A stretch of DNA of 47,406 nt from an uncultured Hyphomicrobiales bacterium (GTDB lineage: Bacteria; Pseudomonadota; Alphaproteobacteria; Rhizobiales; Beijerinckiaceae): assembly GCA_903877935.1 (NCBI GenBank), contig CAIRGA010000012.1:1-47406 (forward strand), written 5' to 3'. The notes below the pieces were generated by a model. It saw nothing but the letters and a program-made list of their open reading frames with translations. It was not told the DNA's origin and searched no databases. Below, piece after piece: positions 8,907 through 17,485 of this stretch. Every line of letters begins with the position of its first letter. The stretch's first letter is position 1. The position numbers and the translations under genes are program-made.

Positions 8907-9119
8907 ATGAACACCAATATCGGCCCGCTGGATCGGGCTATCCGTGTGATTATCGGCGTTGCCTTGATTGCTTATGCAATTCCCTATGGGTTTCCAGAAA
9001 CCGGTTGGAATTGGATTGGTTGGATTGGCGTCATTCCGCTCATAACCGCGCTTATTGGCTTTTGCCCACTTTATCGAATGATCGGAATGTCGACATCACA
9101 CCATCCACATCCGCAATAA
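8907..9119 (+). CDS. Small DUF2892 (YgaP transmembrane-like) inner membrane protein
   Basis: A 70-residue protein with two hydrophobic segments, about 10-26 and 38-56, flanked by NIGPLDRAIR at the start and GFCPLYRMIG near the end. This is the DUF2892 pattern also found in the C-terminal membrane part of E. coli YgaP. The function of stand-alone members is not established; in YgaP the domain anchors a rhodanese. GGAG lies 8 bases before the ATG. It follows murJ by 84 bp and is closed by a strong terminator, so it is the last gene of that transcript or a short unit of its own. Confidence 0.8.
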   Translation: MNTNIGPLDRAIRVIIGVALIAYAIPYGFPETGWNWIGWIGVIPLITALIGFCPLYRMIGMSTSHHPHPQ

Positions 9120-9131
9120 TCATAAAAAAGA

Positions 9132-9167
9132 GGCCGGACGAACAGTTTGTTCATCCGGCCCCTTTTT
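9132..9167. terminator. Bidirectional rho-independent terminator
   Basis: GGCCGGACGAACA and TGTTCATCCGGCC pair with one mismatch around a 3-base loop, followed by CCTTTTT for the plus strand. The six As at 9124-9129 give the minus-strand transcript a U run as well. It lies between the converging DUF2892 and gluconolactonase genes and should end both. Confidence 0.9.
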
Positions 9168-9181
9168 CATTGTTTCATCGA

Positions 9182-10117
9182 TCAGAACGTCTTATCGCCG
9201 CGCACCAAAACGTAATAGGCATAAAGCGATGTCGTACCGCAAATATAGAGCCTGTTGCGGGCCGGCCCACCGAAGCAAACATTGGCAACCACTTCAGGCA
9301 CATGCACCTTGGCAATCAAGGTGCCGTCCGGATCGTAAACATGGACACCATCCCCTGCCGACGTCCAAATGCGACCATCTTCGTCAATCCGGAAACCGTC
9401 GAACAAGCCATTGCTGCACGTCGCAAATAAGCGGCCATTCTTGAGCTTGTCACCATCGACATCGAAAACACGAATATGCCGCGGGCCATTTTCAACATGG
9501 GTTGCGCCCGTATCCGCAATATAAAGTTTCTTTTCATCCGGTGAAAAAGCCAAGCCATTCGGACGCTCGAAATCATCGGCAACACGGGTTATTTTTCCCG
9601 ATTTTCCATCGATACGATAAACGTGGCATCCGCCGATCTCGCTCTTGGAACGGTGACCTTCATAGTCCCAATCAATGCCATAGGCCGGATCGGTAAACCA
9701 AATTGAATCGTCTGATTTAACGACGAGATCATTCGGCGAATTGAAACGCTTGCCTTCAAACGTATCGGCCAAGGTTGTTACCGTGCCATCAAACTCGGTG
9801 CGCGAAACGCGGCGACCGCCATGCTCGCAGCTCACCAGCCGACCCTGTCGATCAACTGTGTGGCCATTGGTGTATTGCGATGGCGAGCGGAAAACGGAAA
9901 CGCTTCCATCCGTTTCATCATACCGCATCATGCGGTTATTCGGGATATCAGACCATACCAAATAGCGGCCGGCGGGGAAATAGGCAGGACCTTCCGCCCA
10001 ACGGCAGCCGCCCACATAAAGGCGATCCAGTTTGGCCGTGCCGTTAAAAAGTCCCGCACCGCGAGGGTCCAAGACTTCAAAGGGCGTCGGCAGAATATCG
10101 TCGTATGGTTTGCTCAT
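9182..10117 (-). CDS. SMP-30/gluconolactonase family lactonase
   Basis: A 311-residue six-bladed beta-propeller of the SMP-30/gluconolactonase/LRE family. Metal-binding positions are recognisable as WAEGPAYF (E42), NSPNDLVV and LAFSPDEKKLYIADTG. Family enzymes hydrolyse sugar lactones such as gluconolactone to the aldonic acid in the cytoplasm or periplasm; no signal peptide is visible here. The ATG at 10117 has GGAGGAA upstream. The gene directly upstream on the same strand (64 bp away) is a gluconate-5-dehydrogenase-like reductase, so the pair may process one sugar acid. The exact lactone cannot be read from the sequence. Confidence 0.88.
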   Translation of the reverse strand: MSKPYDDILPTPFEVLDPRGAGLFNGTAKLDRLYVGGCRWAEGPAYFPAGRYLVWSDIPNNRMMRYDETDGSVSVFRSPSQYTNGHTVDRQGRLVSCEHGGRRVSRTEFDGTVTTLADTFEGKRFNSPNDLVVKSDDSIWFTDPAYGIDWDYEGHRSKSEIGGCHVYRIDGKSGKITRVADDFERPNGLAFSPDEKKLYIADTGATHVENGPRHIRVFDVDGDKLKNGRLFATCSNGLFDGFRIDEDGRIWTSAGDGVHVYDPDGTLIAKVHVPEVVANVCFGGPARNRLYICGTTSLYAYYVLVRGDKTF

Positions 10118-10181
10118 CTATTCCTCCCAAGTTTATCATTATTGCGAGCTGTCATGCCTGCTTGTCGTTATACTCGCAAGG

Positions 10182-10949
10182 CTAAACGCTTGCGGTCAAG
10201 CCACCATCAACCATGAGAATATGGCCATTGACAAAATTCGAGGCCTGTGATGCCAGGAAAATAGCCGCACCGACCAGCTCTTCGACATCACCCCAACGGC
10301 CTGCGGGTGTGCGCTTGCATAGCCAATCGGAAAATTCTGGATTTTCGACAAGCGCTTTATTAAGCTCCGTCACGAAATATCCGGGCGCGATCGCATTGAC
10401 CTGAATATTGTGCTTTGCCCATTCTGCCGCGAGCCCCTTGGTCATCATCTTCACCGCACCCTTTGTGGCCGTGTAAGGAACAATCGTTGGTCGACCCAAT
10501 TCGCTTTGGACGGAACCAATATTGATGATCTTACCGCGCTTACGCTCGATCATGCGCCGGCCGACGGAGCGGGCTGCGAAAAAGGTGCTTTCGACATTGG
10601 TGCGGAAAAGATCGCGCCAATGCTCATCTTCGAAGGTTTCAGCTGGGCCACGATGCTGCTTACCCGCATTGTTGATTAAGATGTCGATAGGCCCTGTTGT
10701 GGTTTCAATATCGGCGATGGCGGACTCAATGGCAGCTGAATCCGTGACATCAAACGCGCTTTCGGACACGGTGAGGCCTTCGGCCCTAAGCGCGTCCGCC
10801 GCCTTGGCGAGCTTAGCCCGGTCGCGCCCATTTAGAACGATATGAGCACCCGCTCGCGCCAACCCTGCCGCCATCGCAAGCCCGATACCCTGACTTGAAC
10901 CGGTGACAAGGGCAATCCGTCCAGTAAGATCGAAAAGTGATAAAGACAT
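10182..10949 (-). CDS. SDR oxidoreductase, gluconate 5-dehydrogenase-like
   Basis: A 255-residue classical short-chain dehydrogenase. The NAD(P) motif is VTGSSQGIG (residues 15-23), NNAG lies at 93-96, and the catalytic triad is S146 (INIGSVQSE), Y159 and K163 (PYTATKGA). The segment EDEHWRDLFRTNVESTFF and the overall length match the gluconate 5-dehydrogenase (IdnO/Gno) group, which reversibly reduces 5-keto-D-gluconate. The start at 10949 (MSLSLFDLTG) is chosen over an in-frame start at 11030, because AGGA precedes it and the family begins here. It is first in a two-gene unit with the lactonase and is divergent from the L-2-hydroxyglutarate oxidase-like gene. Confidence 0.88.
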   Translation of the reverse strand: MSLSLFDLTGRIALVTGSSQGIGLAMAAGLARAGAHIVLNGRDRAKLAKAADALRAEGLTVSESAFDVTDSAAIESAIADIETTTGPIDILINNAGKQHRGPAETFEDEHWRDLFRTNVESTFFAARSVGRRMIERKRGKIINIGSVQSELGRPTIVPYTATKGAVKMMTKGLAAEWAKHNIQVNAIAPGYFVTELNKALVENPEFSDWLCKRTPAGRWGDVEELVGAAIFLASQASNFVNGHILMVDGGLTASV

Positions 10950-11090
10950 ACCGAATTTTCCTCGCCGAAGTGGATAATGGCCCGCGAATGTGCGCGATGC
11001 GTGATCGCGTCGCAAGAGGATAATCGACAATCAGCCTTGACCGCCGCGCCGAGATCAGCCACGAAATTGCGCCCGAGGGAGCCTGTTTAA

Positions 11091-12191
11091 ATGCCGGATA
11101 TTGACGCGATCATCATCGGAGCGGGCGTTGTCGGCCTCGCAATCGCCAGTGCCGTGGCGCGGTCGGGGCGCTCGGTTATTGTGCTTGAAGCGGCCGAGGG
11201 CATAGGCACCGAAACCTCCTCCCGCAATTCCGAAGTCATTCATGCAGGTATTTATTATCCGGAAGGCAGCCTCAAAGCTCAGCTTTGCGTAGAAGGGCGC
11301 CATGCTCTTTATGCGTGGTGCGACAGCCACCATGTGCCCTATCGCCGCTGTGGAAAACTTATCGTCGCCTCAGACGACGCTGAGCTCAACGCCATTGCAT
11401 CGCTTGAGAAAAATGGACACGCCAACGGGGTAGACGATCTCGTCATGATCTCGGGCGAGGAAGCCAAGCGGCTTGAACCTGCACTTTCCACGGTAGGTGC
11501 TCTGATCTCACCTTCGACTGGTATTCTAGACAGTCACGCCTTTATGGTGTCGCTGCTTGGCGATGCCGAAGCCCACGGCGCGGCCTTTGCCTTTCATACG
11601 CCATTTTTACGGGCAGAGCTTGGCGGCAATGCAATCTTTGTCGAAGCAGGGGGCGCCGATCCGATCAGGCTTTCGACCTCGGTCTTGATCAATGCTGCGG
11701 GCTTACACGCCTCGCGCGCGGCCAAGGCCATGGACGGACTGGCCTCCGATCATGTGCCGGAAACACTTTATGCGAAGGGCAATTATTTTTCGTTGCGTGG
11801 GCGCGCGCCGTTTTCCCATCTGATTTATCCGGCCCCGCATACGCATGGGTTAGGCGTACATTTGACGCTGGATCTTGGGGGGCAGGCGCGCTTTGGCCCC
11901 GATGTCGAATGGGTCGATACGCTCAATTACGAAGTGGACCCCGCGCGCTGCGACGGGTTTGACGAGGCTATCAAACGCTACTGGCCGGGCTTGCCTGAAC
12001 ATTCCCTTATTCCGGCCTATTCGGGCATCCGGCCTAAAATTTCAGGGCCGAATGATGCGGCTCCCGATTTCAGGATCGACGGGCCTGAAGTGCATGGCAT
12101 TCCTGGCCTTGTCAATTTGTTCGGGATTGAAAGTCCGGGACTCACATCATCGCTGGCGATTGCCAATCGTGTTTTAAACAAACTCGCGTAA
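11091..12191 (+). CDS. FAD-dependent oxidoreductase, L-2-hydroxyglutarate oxidase (LhgO)-like
   Basis: A 366-residue flavoprotein of the D-amino-acid oxidase fold. The Rossmann motif is [13 protein letters not shown] (residues 7-19). [18 protein letters not shown] and GNYFSLRG are hallmarks of the L-2-hydroxyglutarate dehydrogenase/oxidase group, as is the C-terminal [14 protein letters not shown]. The expected reaction is oxidation of L-2-hydroxyglutarate to 2-oxoglutarate, with electrons passed to oxygen or quinone. GAGGGAG lies about 10 bases before the ATG. The next gene, 22 bp downstream, resembles D-2-hydroxyglutarate dehydrogenase, so both enantiomers may be cleared by one operon. A related 2-hydroxyacid substrate is possible. 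Confidence 0.85.
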   Translation: MPDIDAIIIGAGVVGLAIASAVARSGRSVIVLEAAEGIGTETSSRNSEVIHAGIYYPEGSLKAQLCVEGRHALYAWCDSHHVPYRRCGKLIVASDDAELNAIASLEKNGHANGVDDLVMISGEEAKRLEPALSTVGALISPSTGILDSHAFMVSLLGDAEAHGAAFAFHTPFLRAELGGNAIFVEAGGADPIRLSTSVLINAAGLHASRAAKAMDGLASDHVPETLYAKGNYFSLRGRAPFSHLIYPAPHTHGLGVHLTLDLGGQARFGPDVEWVDTLNYEVDPARCDGFDEAIKRYWPGLPEHSLIPAYSGIRPKISGPNDAAPDFRIDGPEVHGIPGLVNLFGIESPGLTSSLAIANRVLNKLA

Positions 12192-12213
12192 CCGCGATAA
12201 GGATCCGCCCTTC

Positions 12214-13647
12214 ATGACGCAGGTTTCCAACGGTGATTTCGCCTCCTTTGCCAAGCAGGCTGCTGATTTAATCGGTGCTCCCTATATCTTATCAGGGGCC
12301 GATATGGCGCCCTTTGAAAGTGACTTCTGGAAGCAGTATTCGGGTAAAGCAGCCCTTGTCGTCAAACCGTCAACAACAGCCGAAGTTGCAGGGCTTGTTA
12401 CGCTCGCAGCACGCTTTGGCATTGCCATGGTTCCGCAAGGGGGAAATACGGGCCTTGTGAATGGCGGCATCCCCGATGGCTCGGGACAAGAAGTCGTCCT
12501 GTCCTTGCAGCGGTTAAACCGCATCCGCGCGATTGATGAAGCAGGCGATTATATTACCGTCGAGGCCGGAGTCATTTTGGCCGATGTTCAAAAGGCTGCG
12601 GAGGAGGCTGACCGACTGTTCCCGCTTGCCCTTGGTGCCGAAGGATCGTGCCGAATTGGTGGGAATATTGCCACCAATGCGGGCGGTGTGAATGTGTTGC
12701 GCTACGGGATGACACGTGATCTCGTCTTAGGTCTCGAAGTCGTATTGCCAGACGGACAATTGCTCGATCTCTTAAAGCCGCTTCGTAAGGATAATACGGG
12801 CTATGATTTAAAGCAGCTTTTTATAGGCTCCGAAGGCTCGCTTGGTATCGTAACCGCCGCAACGTTAAGGCTGGTAGCGCCCGCACGCGAACGCGTGACT
12901 CTATGGCTAGCCGTTGATCGGACGGAGGATGCCGTGTCCTTGTTTCGCCATTTGCGTGGGGTGTTTGGAGACCTGATCTCATCTTTCGAGCTCGTCAGCT
13001 CTTATGGTGTTGAAGCCGCCTGTGAACACCTTCCCGGGGTGCGACGTCCGGTTGATCAACCCTATCCTTGGCATCTTCTTATCGAAATTGCTTGGACCTT
13101 TACCGAAGGTCTACGGGAGCGAGCGGAAGCCGCTATCTCAATGCTGTTTGACGAAGGCCGTATTTTAGACGGTACGATTGCCGAAAATGAGGCGCAACGG
13201 CTGATGATGTGGCGTATTCGCGAAGGGCAAAGCGAAGCCACTAGTAAAATTGGCTACGTCGTTCGCAGCGACGTAACGGTCGCGATTGCCGATATACCCG
13301 TACTCGTTGCCCGCTGCGAGGCTTGGACAGCGGAATATGGTTCAGATGTGGCCGTTCTTCCTTTTGGCCATATTGGCGATGGTAATTTGCACATGAACTT
13401 CGTCGTTCCTCGCGAAAAAGCTAAAGAACTATCTGGGCCGCTCTTCGAACGACTATTCGCAGAGGTTGATGCGCTGAATGGCTCCATCAGTGCTGAACAC
13501 GGGGTTGGTCGCGCCAAGCGAGATGCAATCATCCCGCGAAAGCCCGAAACGGCAATGGTACTGATGCGACGGCTCAAATCAATGATGGATCCAAAAGGCA
13601 TAATGAACCCGGGCGTCGTGGTTTCGAGCGACGCATCGAACCATTAA
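12214..13647 (+). CDS. FAD-linked oxidase, D-2-hydroxyglutarate dehydrogenase-like (GlcD family)
   Basis: A 477-residue protein of the vanillyl-alcohol oxidase/GlcD superfamily. The FAD-binding region includes VPQGGNTGLVNGG, LGAEGSCRIGGNIATNAGG, VLRYGMTRD and the RKDNTGYDLKQLFIGSEGS signature near residue 200. The C-terminal domain holds the metal-binding GHIGDGNLHMNF and EHGVGRAKRD. The combination matches D-2-hydroxyglutarate dehydrogenases better than glycolate oxidase GlcD or D-lactate dehydrogenases, although these families are close. It would oxidise a D-2-hydroxy acid to the 2-oxo acid. AAGGAT precedes the ATG. It follows the LhgO-like gene closely and is probably co-transcribed with it. 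Confidence 0.87.
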   Translation: MTQVSNGDFASFAKQAADLIGAPYILSGADMAPFESDFWKQYSGKAALVVKPSTTAEVAGLVTLAARFGIAMVPQGGNTGLVNGGIPDGSGQEVVLSLQRLNRIRAIDEAGDYITVEAGVILADVQKAAEEADRLFPLALGAEGSCRIGGNIATNAGGVNVLRYGMTRDLVLGLEVVLPDGQLLDLLKPLRKDNTGYDLKQLFIGSEGSLGIVTAATLRLVAPARERVTLWLAVDRTEDAVSLFRHLRGVFGDLISSFELVSSYGVEAACEHLPGVRRPVDQPYPWHLLIEIAWTFTEGLRERAEAAISMLFDEGRILDGTIAENEAQRLMMWRIREGQSEATSKIGYVVRSDVTVAIADIPVLVARCEAWTAEYGSDVAVLPFGHIGDGNLHMNFVVPREKAKELSGPLFERLFAEVDALNGSISAEHGVGRAKRDAIIPRKPETAMVLMRRLKSMMDPKGIMNPGVVVSSDASNH

Positions 13648-13690
13648 CTCATTCTAAGTGGCAATTTGCATTTAACCAATACTATGCCTA

Positions 13691-13711
13691 AATGCCTTAA
13701 AATTTGGCATT
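13691..13711. other. AT-rich hairpin after the hydroxyglutarate genes
   Basis: AATGCC and GGCATT form a 6 bp stem around a 9-base AT-rich loop in the 93 bp gap before the binding-protein gene. There is no U run, so termination is uncertain. The surrounding AT-rich stretch could also hold the promoter of the next gene, but I cannot pick clear -35 and -10 boxes. Confidence 0.35.
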
Positions 13712-13740
13712 AACCTCGTTAAATTGGATCAATAAGCAAA

Positions 13741-15231
13741 ATGGGTTTGCGGTATTTCCTGAGCACGCTTCTCGCCTTAGCTGGACTACTTGTGAATGAT
13801 GTGGGGCAGGCCTTTGCCGCCGCCCGCACAGATCTGAATATTGGCGTCCGGCTTGAGCCTCCTCATCTTGATCCGACGGCGGGAGCAGCTGCGGCTATCG
13901 GTGAAGTTGTCTATGCGAATATTTTCGAAGGTCTAACAAGAATTGACCGCTCTGGAAAAGTGCAGCCCGCACTTGCTGCAAGCTGGGATATCGAGGGTGA
14001 TGGTAAGATTTACACCTTTCATCTACAAACCGGCGTGCGGTTCCATGATGGCTCGCCGTTTAACGCCTTTGTCGCAAAAGCATCCCTTGACCGAGCGCGT
14101 GGGCAAGACAGCGTCAATCCGCAAAAGAGCCTGTTTGAACCAATCGATACGATCACGATTTCTGATCCTCGGACGCTCGTCGTTACACTCAAACGTTCAA
14201 CGGGTGCTTTTCTATTCAACCTAGGTTGGCCTGCGGCCGTCATCGTGGCACCAACGTCTGCGGAAACGAACAAGTCAAATCCAATCGGAACGGGTCCTTT
14301 CAAATTTTCCAATTGGATGAAAGGTTCCAACCTTGAACTCGTTCGTAACGAGGCTTATTGGGGGGCGCCGGTTAAGCTTGATAAAGTGACGTTTAAATTT
14401 ATAAGCGACCCATCCGCTGCTTATGCGGGCCTGCTTGCAAACGATATCGATGCCTTCCCGATCTATCCAGCGCCTGAAAACCTCGATCAATTCCGTGCTG
14501 ACAAGCGCTTCTCCGTTGTCGTGGGAAATACCGAAGGTAAAACAATTATTGCAATCAATAATGGCAAGAAGCCCTTTGATGATGTGCGCGTTAGGCAAGC
14601 ACTCGCTTATGCCGTCGACCGCAAAGCCGTGATTGATGGCGCGATGTTTGGCATTGGCCAACCCATCGGATCGCATTACGCGCCGACGGATCCGGGCTAT
14701 ATCGACCTCACTGGCCAATATGCGTATGATCCTTACCACTCAAAGGCGCTGTTGCGTGAAGCCGGTGTGAGCGATCTCAAATTACGCTTGGTCTTGCCTC
14801 CGCCTGAATATGCACGCCGTGGCGGCGAGATTATCGCCCAGCAATTAAAGGCGATTGGGGTTACGGTTGAGATCGTCCCCGTTGAATGGGCCCAATGGCT
14901 GTCGGATGTGTTCAAAGCCAAAAATTATGATCTAACGATCATCTCGCACGTCGAACCGATGGACCTCGATATTTATGCGCGGGATGATTATTATTTCGAC
15001 TATCATAGCGATGCCTATAAGGCCGTGATCACGGAATTGGCTGCAACGGCAGATGAAGCCAAACGGTTGGAGTTAATTGGTAAAGCGCAAAAGATTTTAG
15101 CGGATGACTGCGTCAACGTGTTTCTCTTTCTGTTACCCAAAAGCGGCGTATGGAATGCCAAGCTCAAAGGCTTGTGGGAGAATGCGCCGATCCCGGTTAA
15201 TGACCTGACGCAAGTTGAATGGGCCGAGTAA
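13741..15231 (+). CDS. Peptide/opine-type ABC transporter substrate-binding protein (orphan)
   Basis: A 496-residue periplasmic binding protein of family SBP_bac_5 (DppA/OppA type). A signal peptide spans about residues 1-26 (hydrophobic LSTLLALAGLLV, cut after AFA). The mature part has LEPPHLDPT, GLTRIDRSGKVQPALA, the family signature region ending GVRFHDGSPFNA, and DDVRVRQALAYAVDRKAV. It binds a solute and delivers it to a membrane ABC permease, but no permease or ATPase gene is adjacent. The next gene, six bases after the stop, is an agmatinase-family ureohydrolase, so the ligand may be a guanidino compound. The ligand is unknown. The putative SD, GGAT, is weak. Confidence 0.88.
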   Translation: MGLRYFLSTLLALAGLLVNDVGQAFAAARTDLNIGVRLEPPHLDPTAGAAAAIGEVVYANIFEGLTRIDRSGKVQPALAASWDIEGDGKIYTFHLQTGVRFHDGSPFNAFVAKASLDRARGQDSVNPQKSLFEPIDTITISDPRTLVVTLKRSTGAFLFNLGWPAAVIVAPTSAETNKSNPIGTGPFKFSNWMKGSNLELVRNEAYWGAPVKLDKVTFKFISDPSAAYAGLLANDIDAFPIYPAPENLDQFRADKRFSVVVGNTEGKTIIAINNGKKPFDDVRVRQALAYAVDRKAVIDGAMFGIGQPIGSHYAPTDPGYIDLTGQYAYDPYHSKALLREAGVSDLKLRLVLPPPEYARRGGEIIAQQLKAIGVTVEIVPVEWAQWLSDVFKAKNYDLTIISHVEPMDLDIYARDDYYFDYHSDAYKAVITELAATADEAKRLELIGKAQKILADDCVNVFLFLLPKSGVWNAKLKGLWENAPIPVNDLTQVEWAE

Positions 15232-15237
15232 GAGTAA

Positions 15238-16191
15238 ATGTCGGACCCCCATCACCCCTATTTAAGCGATAACGCCTTTCGTGGCGCTCTTTTTGGTGGC
15301 GCGACAGAGCCTACTTTCTCAGGCGCCTTATCGTTTATGCGCCGCCGCTATTCGCGTGAGCTGAAAGGCATTGACGCGGTGGTATGGGGTGTGCCCTTCG
15401 ATTGCGCGACATCGAACCGCCCGGGCGCACGGTTTGGTTCGCAAGCGATTCGTCGGGCGTCCGCAATCTTTGACGGCGATCCGCAATATCCGTCGGGTAA
15501 AGATCCATTCGAAAAGCTAGCCGTGATTGACTGGGGCGATTGCGCCATCAACCATGCGCGACTTGATCTTGTGCCGGATGCAATTGAGGCTGAGGCCCAA
15601 ACCATTATCGCATCCGGTGCGCATCTCATTACCATGGGCGGGGATCATTTTATTACCCTGCCTTTGCTGCGCGCCCATGTCGCAAAACATGGGCCGCTGG
15701 CTTTGGTGCAGTTCGATGCGCATCAAGATACTTGGCAGGATGATGGTGTCGCTCTTTCCCACGGCAATTTCGTGACGCGCGCCGTTAAAGAAGGGTTGAT
15801 TGATACAACTCGCTCCATCCAAATCGGCATTCGAACAATAGCACCCGAAACCTGCGGTATTGAGATTATCGATTCCTACACCGCAATCGAATTAGGTCCT
15901 AACGGAATGGCCGATGCCATTCATCGTCGCGTTGGTGATAAAGCTGCCTATCTTACCATTGATATCGATGTGCTCGATCCTGCCTTTGCGCCCGGAACTG
16001 GCACACCTGTTTCAGGCGGTTTATCCTCGGCGCAATTGCTCATGACCCTTGATAAGATAGCAACGCTTGATTGGCGCGGCATGGATGTTGTGGAAGTCGC
16101 CCCCGCTTATGACCACGCCGATATTACCGCTATTGTAGCATCGACGGTCATTCAACATCACATTCAGTGCCTTGCAGCTAAAAAAGCTTAG
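15238..16191 (+). CDS. speB: Agmatinase-family ureohydrolase
   Basis: A 317-residue enzyme of the arginase/agmatinase superfamily. Two-manganese ligands are seen as GGDH (H137), DAHQD (D160, H162, D164) and TIDIDVLDPAFAPGTG (D242, D244). The pattern follows bacterial agmatinases, which split agmatine into putrescine and urea, except that the usual Thr in DAHxD is Gln163. Related enzymes act on guanidinobutyrate, guanidinopropionate or guanidine, so the substrate is not certain. It is translated directly after an orphan solute-binding protein, and the following convergent genes degrade putrescine, which supports agmatine as a substrate. It converges with the puuB-like gene with 9 bp between. 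Confidence 0.88.
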   Translation: MSDPHHPYLSDNAFRGALFGGATEPTFSGALSFMRRRYSRELKGIDAVVWGVPFDCATSNRPGARFGSQAIRRASAIFDGDPQYPSGKDPFEKLAVIDWGDCAINHARLDLVPDAIEAEAQTIIASGAHLITMGGDHFITLPLLRAHVAKHGPLALVQFDAHQDTWQDDGVALSHGNFVTRAVKEGLIDTTRSIQIGIRTIAPETCGIEIIDSYTAIELGPNGMADAIHRRVGDKAAYLTIDIDVLDPAFAPGTGTPVSGGLSSAQLLMTLDKIATLDWRGMDVVEVAPAYDHADITAIVASTVIQHHIQCLAAKKA

Positions 16192-16200
16192 GCCCTTTAT

Positions 16201-17481
16201 TTAAAGCCTATCTCTCAACGCATACCATGTCATTGCAAGCACCATGGACGGGTAACGTAATAATGTGCCGCCCGGAAATGTCGGCGCAGGCAAACGCGCA
16301 AAGACATCAAAGCGATCTTGCTCGCCGCAAATAGCCTCGGCTACTACTTTACCGGCCATTGTCGCAGTACCTACACCCTGCCCGGAATAACCACCGGAGG
16401 TGTAAAGGCCGGTACGCAATCGGCGCATGAAGGGCAGGCGCTTGACAGTAACAGCGAGTGTACCACCCCAGCCATAATCAATGCGTACGTCGGAAAGTTG
16501 CGGATAAAGCTTTAAGAGATGCTTGCGGACAAAGCCTTTGATATCCGATGGAAAATGACGGCCATAGGTTTCGCCACCGCCAAAAATCATACGATTATCG
16601 GCGGAGAGACGCCAATAATAAACGACGAAGCGCGAGTCAGCCGCGGCTTCGCGTCCGGGGATTAATTCGGTTGCGCGATCCCCTAAAGGCTCGGTTGCGA
16701 GAATAAAATTGTTAAGCGGCATCACACGCGCTTCGGTCGTGGGATCGAGCCCGTGCATATATCCGTTACATGCCAGAATAACGTTATTCGCCGTAATCGT
16801 TCCCGTGGATGTTTCAACCTGTGGCTTTGCACTCTCGGTGATACGAAGGGCTCGGGTGCCTTCATATAGCTTTGCGCCTGCTCCTTTTGCAGCACGCGCT
16901 AAACCCAACGCATAATTCAGGGGGTGCAGATGACCAGCGGATTGTTCCCGCCATCCACCATAATAACAAGAGGTCCCCAGACTTGCGGCAATCTCGTCAC
17001 GCGATAAAACGGTGATGTCATTAACACCATAATGGTTACGTAGTAGGTCTACCTCTTGCTGCATCTCCTCGAGATAACGCTCTTTATGGATCGCGTGAAT
17101 CAAGCCGTTTTGCCAATCGCACGCAATAGCGTGTTTCTGGATCAGGCTTTTGACTAAGCCCTTGGCTTCTTCGCCGAGATCAAACAGGCGATGGGCGTCG
17201 GCTTGGCCAAACCAGCTTTCCAGTGTCGATTGCTCTCGCCGTTGCGCCGAGTGAAGTTGGCCACCATTTCGCCCCGAGGCGCCCCAACCTAACTGATTGG
17301 CTTCGATCAGAATAACCGAACGCCCGCGCTCGGAAAGATGTAGCGCAGCGGACAAGCCGGTATAGCCCCCGCCGATGATACAGACATCTGCTGTGGCATC
17401 CCCGTCTAAACGCTCGAAGTCGTCGATGCCATTTGCTGTCGCGGCATAATAGGATGGCGCATGATCGTCTTGCTTCAGCAT
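16201..17481 (-). CDS. puuB: FAD oxidoreductase, gamma-glutamylputrescine oxidase-like
   Basis: A 426-residue DadA-type flavoprotein. VCIIGGGYTGLSAALHL (about residues 33-49) binds FAD and is followed by WGASGRNGGQLH. The C-terminus has RLPFMRRL, GLYTSGGYSGQGVG and a final hydrophobic stretch. This is the pattern of PuuB, which oxidises gamma-glutamylputrescine to the aldehyde. The start at 17481 (MLKQDDHAPSYY) lies 4 bases past the stop of the aminotransferase gene; an in-frame start at 17529 would overlap that gene by 44 bases and is less likely. The order puuA, spuC, puuB on one strand, next to a putrescine importer, supports a role in polyamine catabolism. Confidence 0.87.
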   Translation of the reverse strand: MLKQDDHAPSYYAATANGIDDFERLDGDATADVCIIGGGYTGLSAALHLSERGRSVILIEANQLGWGASGRNGGQLHSAQRREQSTLESWFGQADAHRLFDLGEEAKGLVKSLIQKHAIACDWQNGLIHAIHKERYLEEMQQEVDLLRNHYGVNDITVLSRDEIAASLGTSCYYGGWREQSAGHLHPLNYALGLARAAKGAGAKLYEGTRALRITESAKPQVETSTGTITANNVILACNGYMHGLDPTTEARVMPLNNFILATEPLGDRATELIPGREAAADSRFVVYYWRLSADNRMIFGGGETYGRHFPSDIKGFVRKHLLKLYPQLSDVRIDYGWGGTLAVTVKRLPFMRRLRTGLYTSGGYSGQGVGTATMAGKVVAEAICGEQDRFDVFARLPAPTFPGGTLLRYPSMVLAMTWYALRDRL

Positions 17482-17485
17482 TGGA

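Noticed and set aside
8888-9430. A 180-codon plus-strand ORF overlapping the DUF2892 gene
   Set aside because: It runs through a terminator and into the antisense of the lactonase gene; the shorter DUF2892 frame has the conserved membrane pattern and a better SD.
10142-10179. A degenerate fourth copy of repeat family A (TTGCGAG...CTCGCAA)
   Set aside because: Only 7 bp arms match and the rest shows no similarity; not enough to call a copy.
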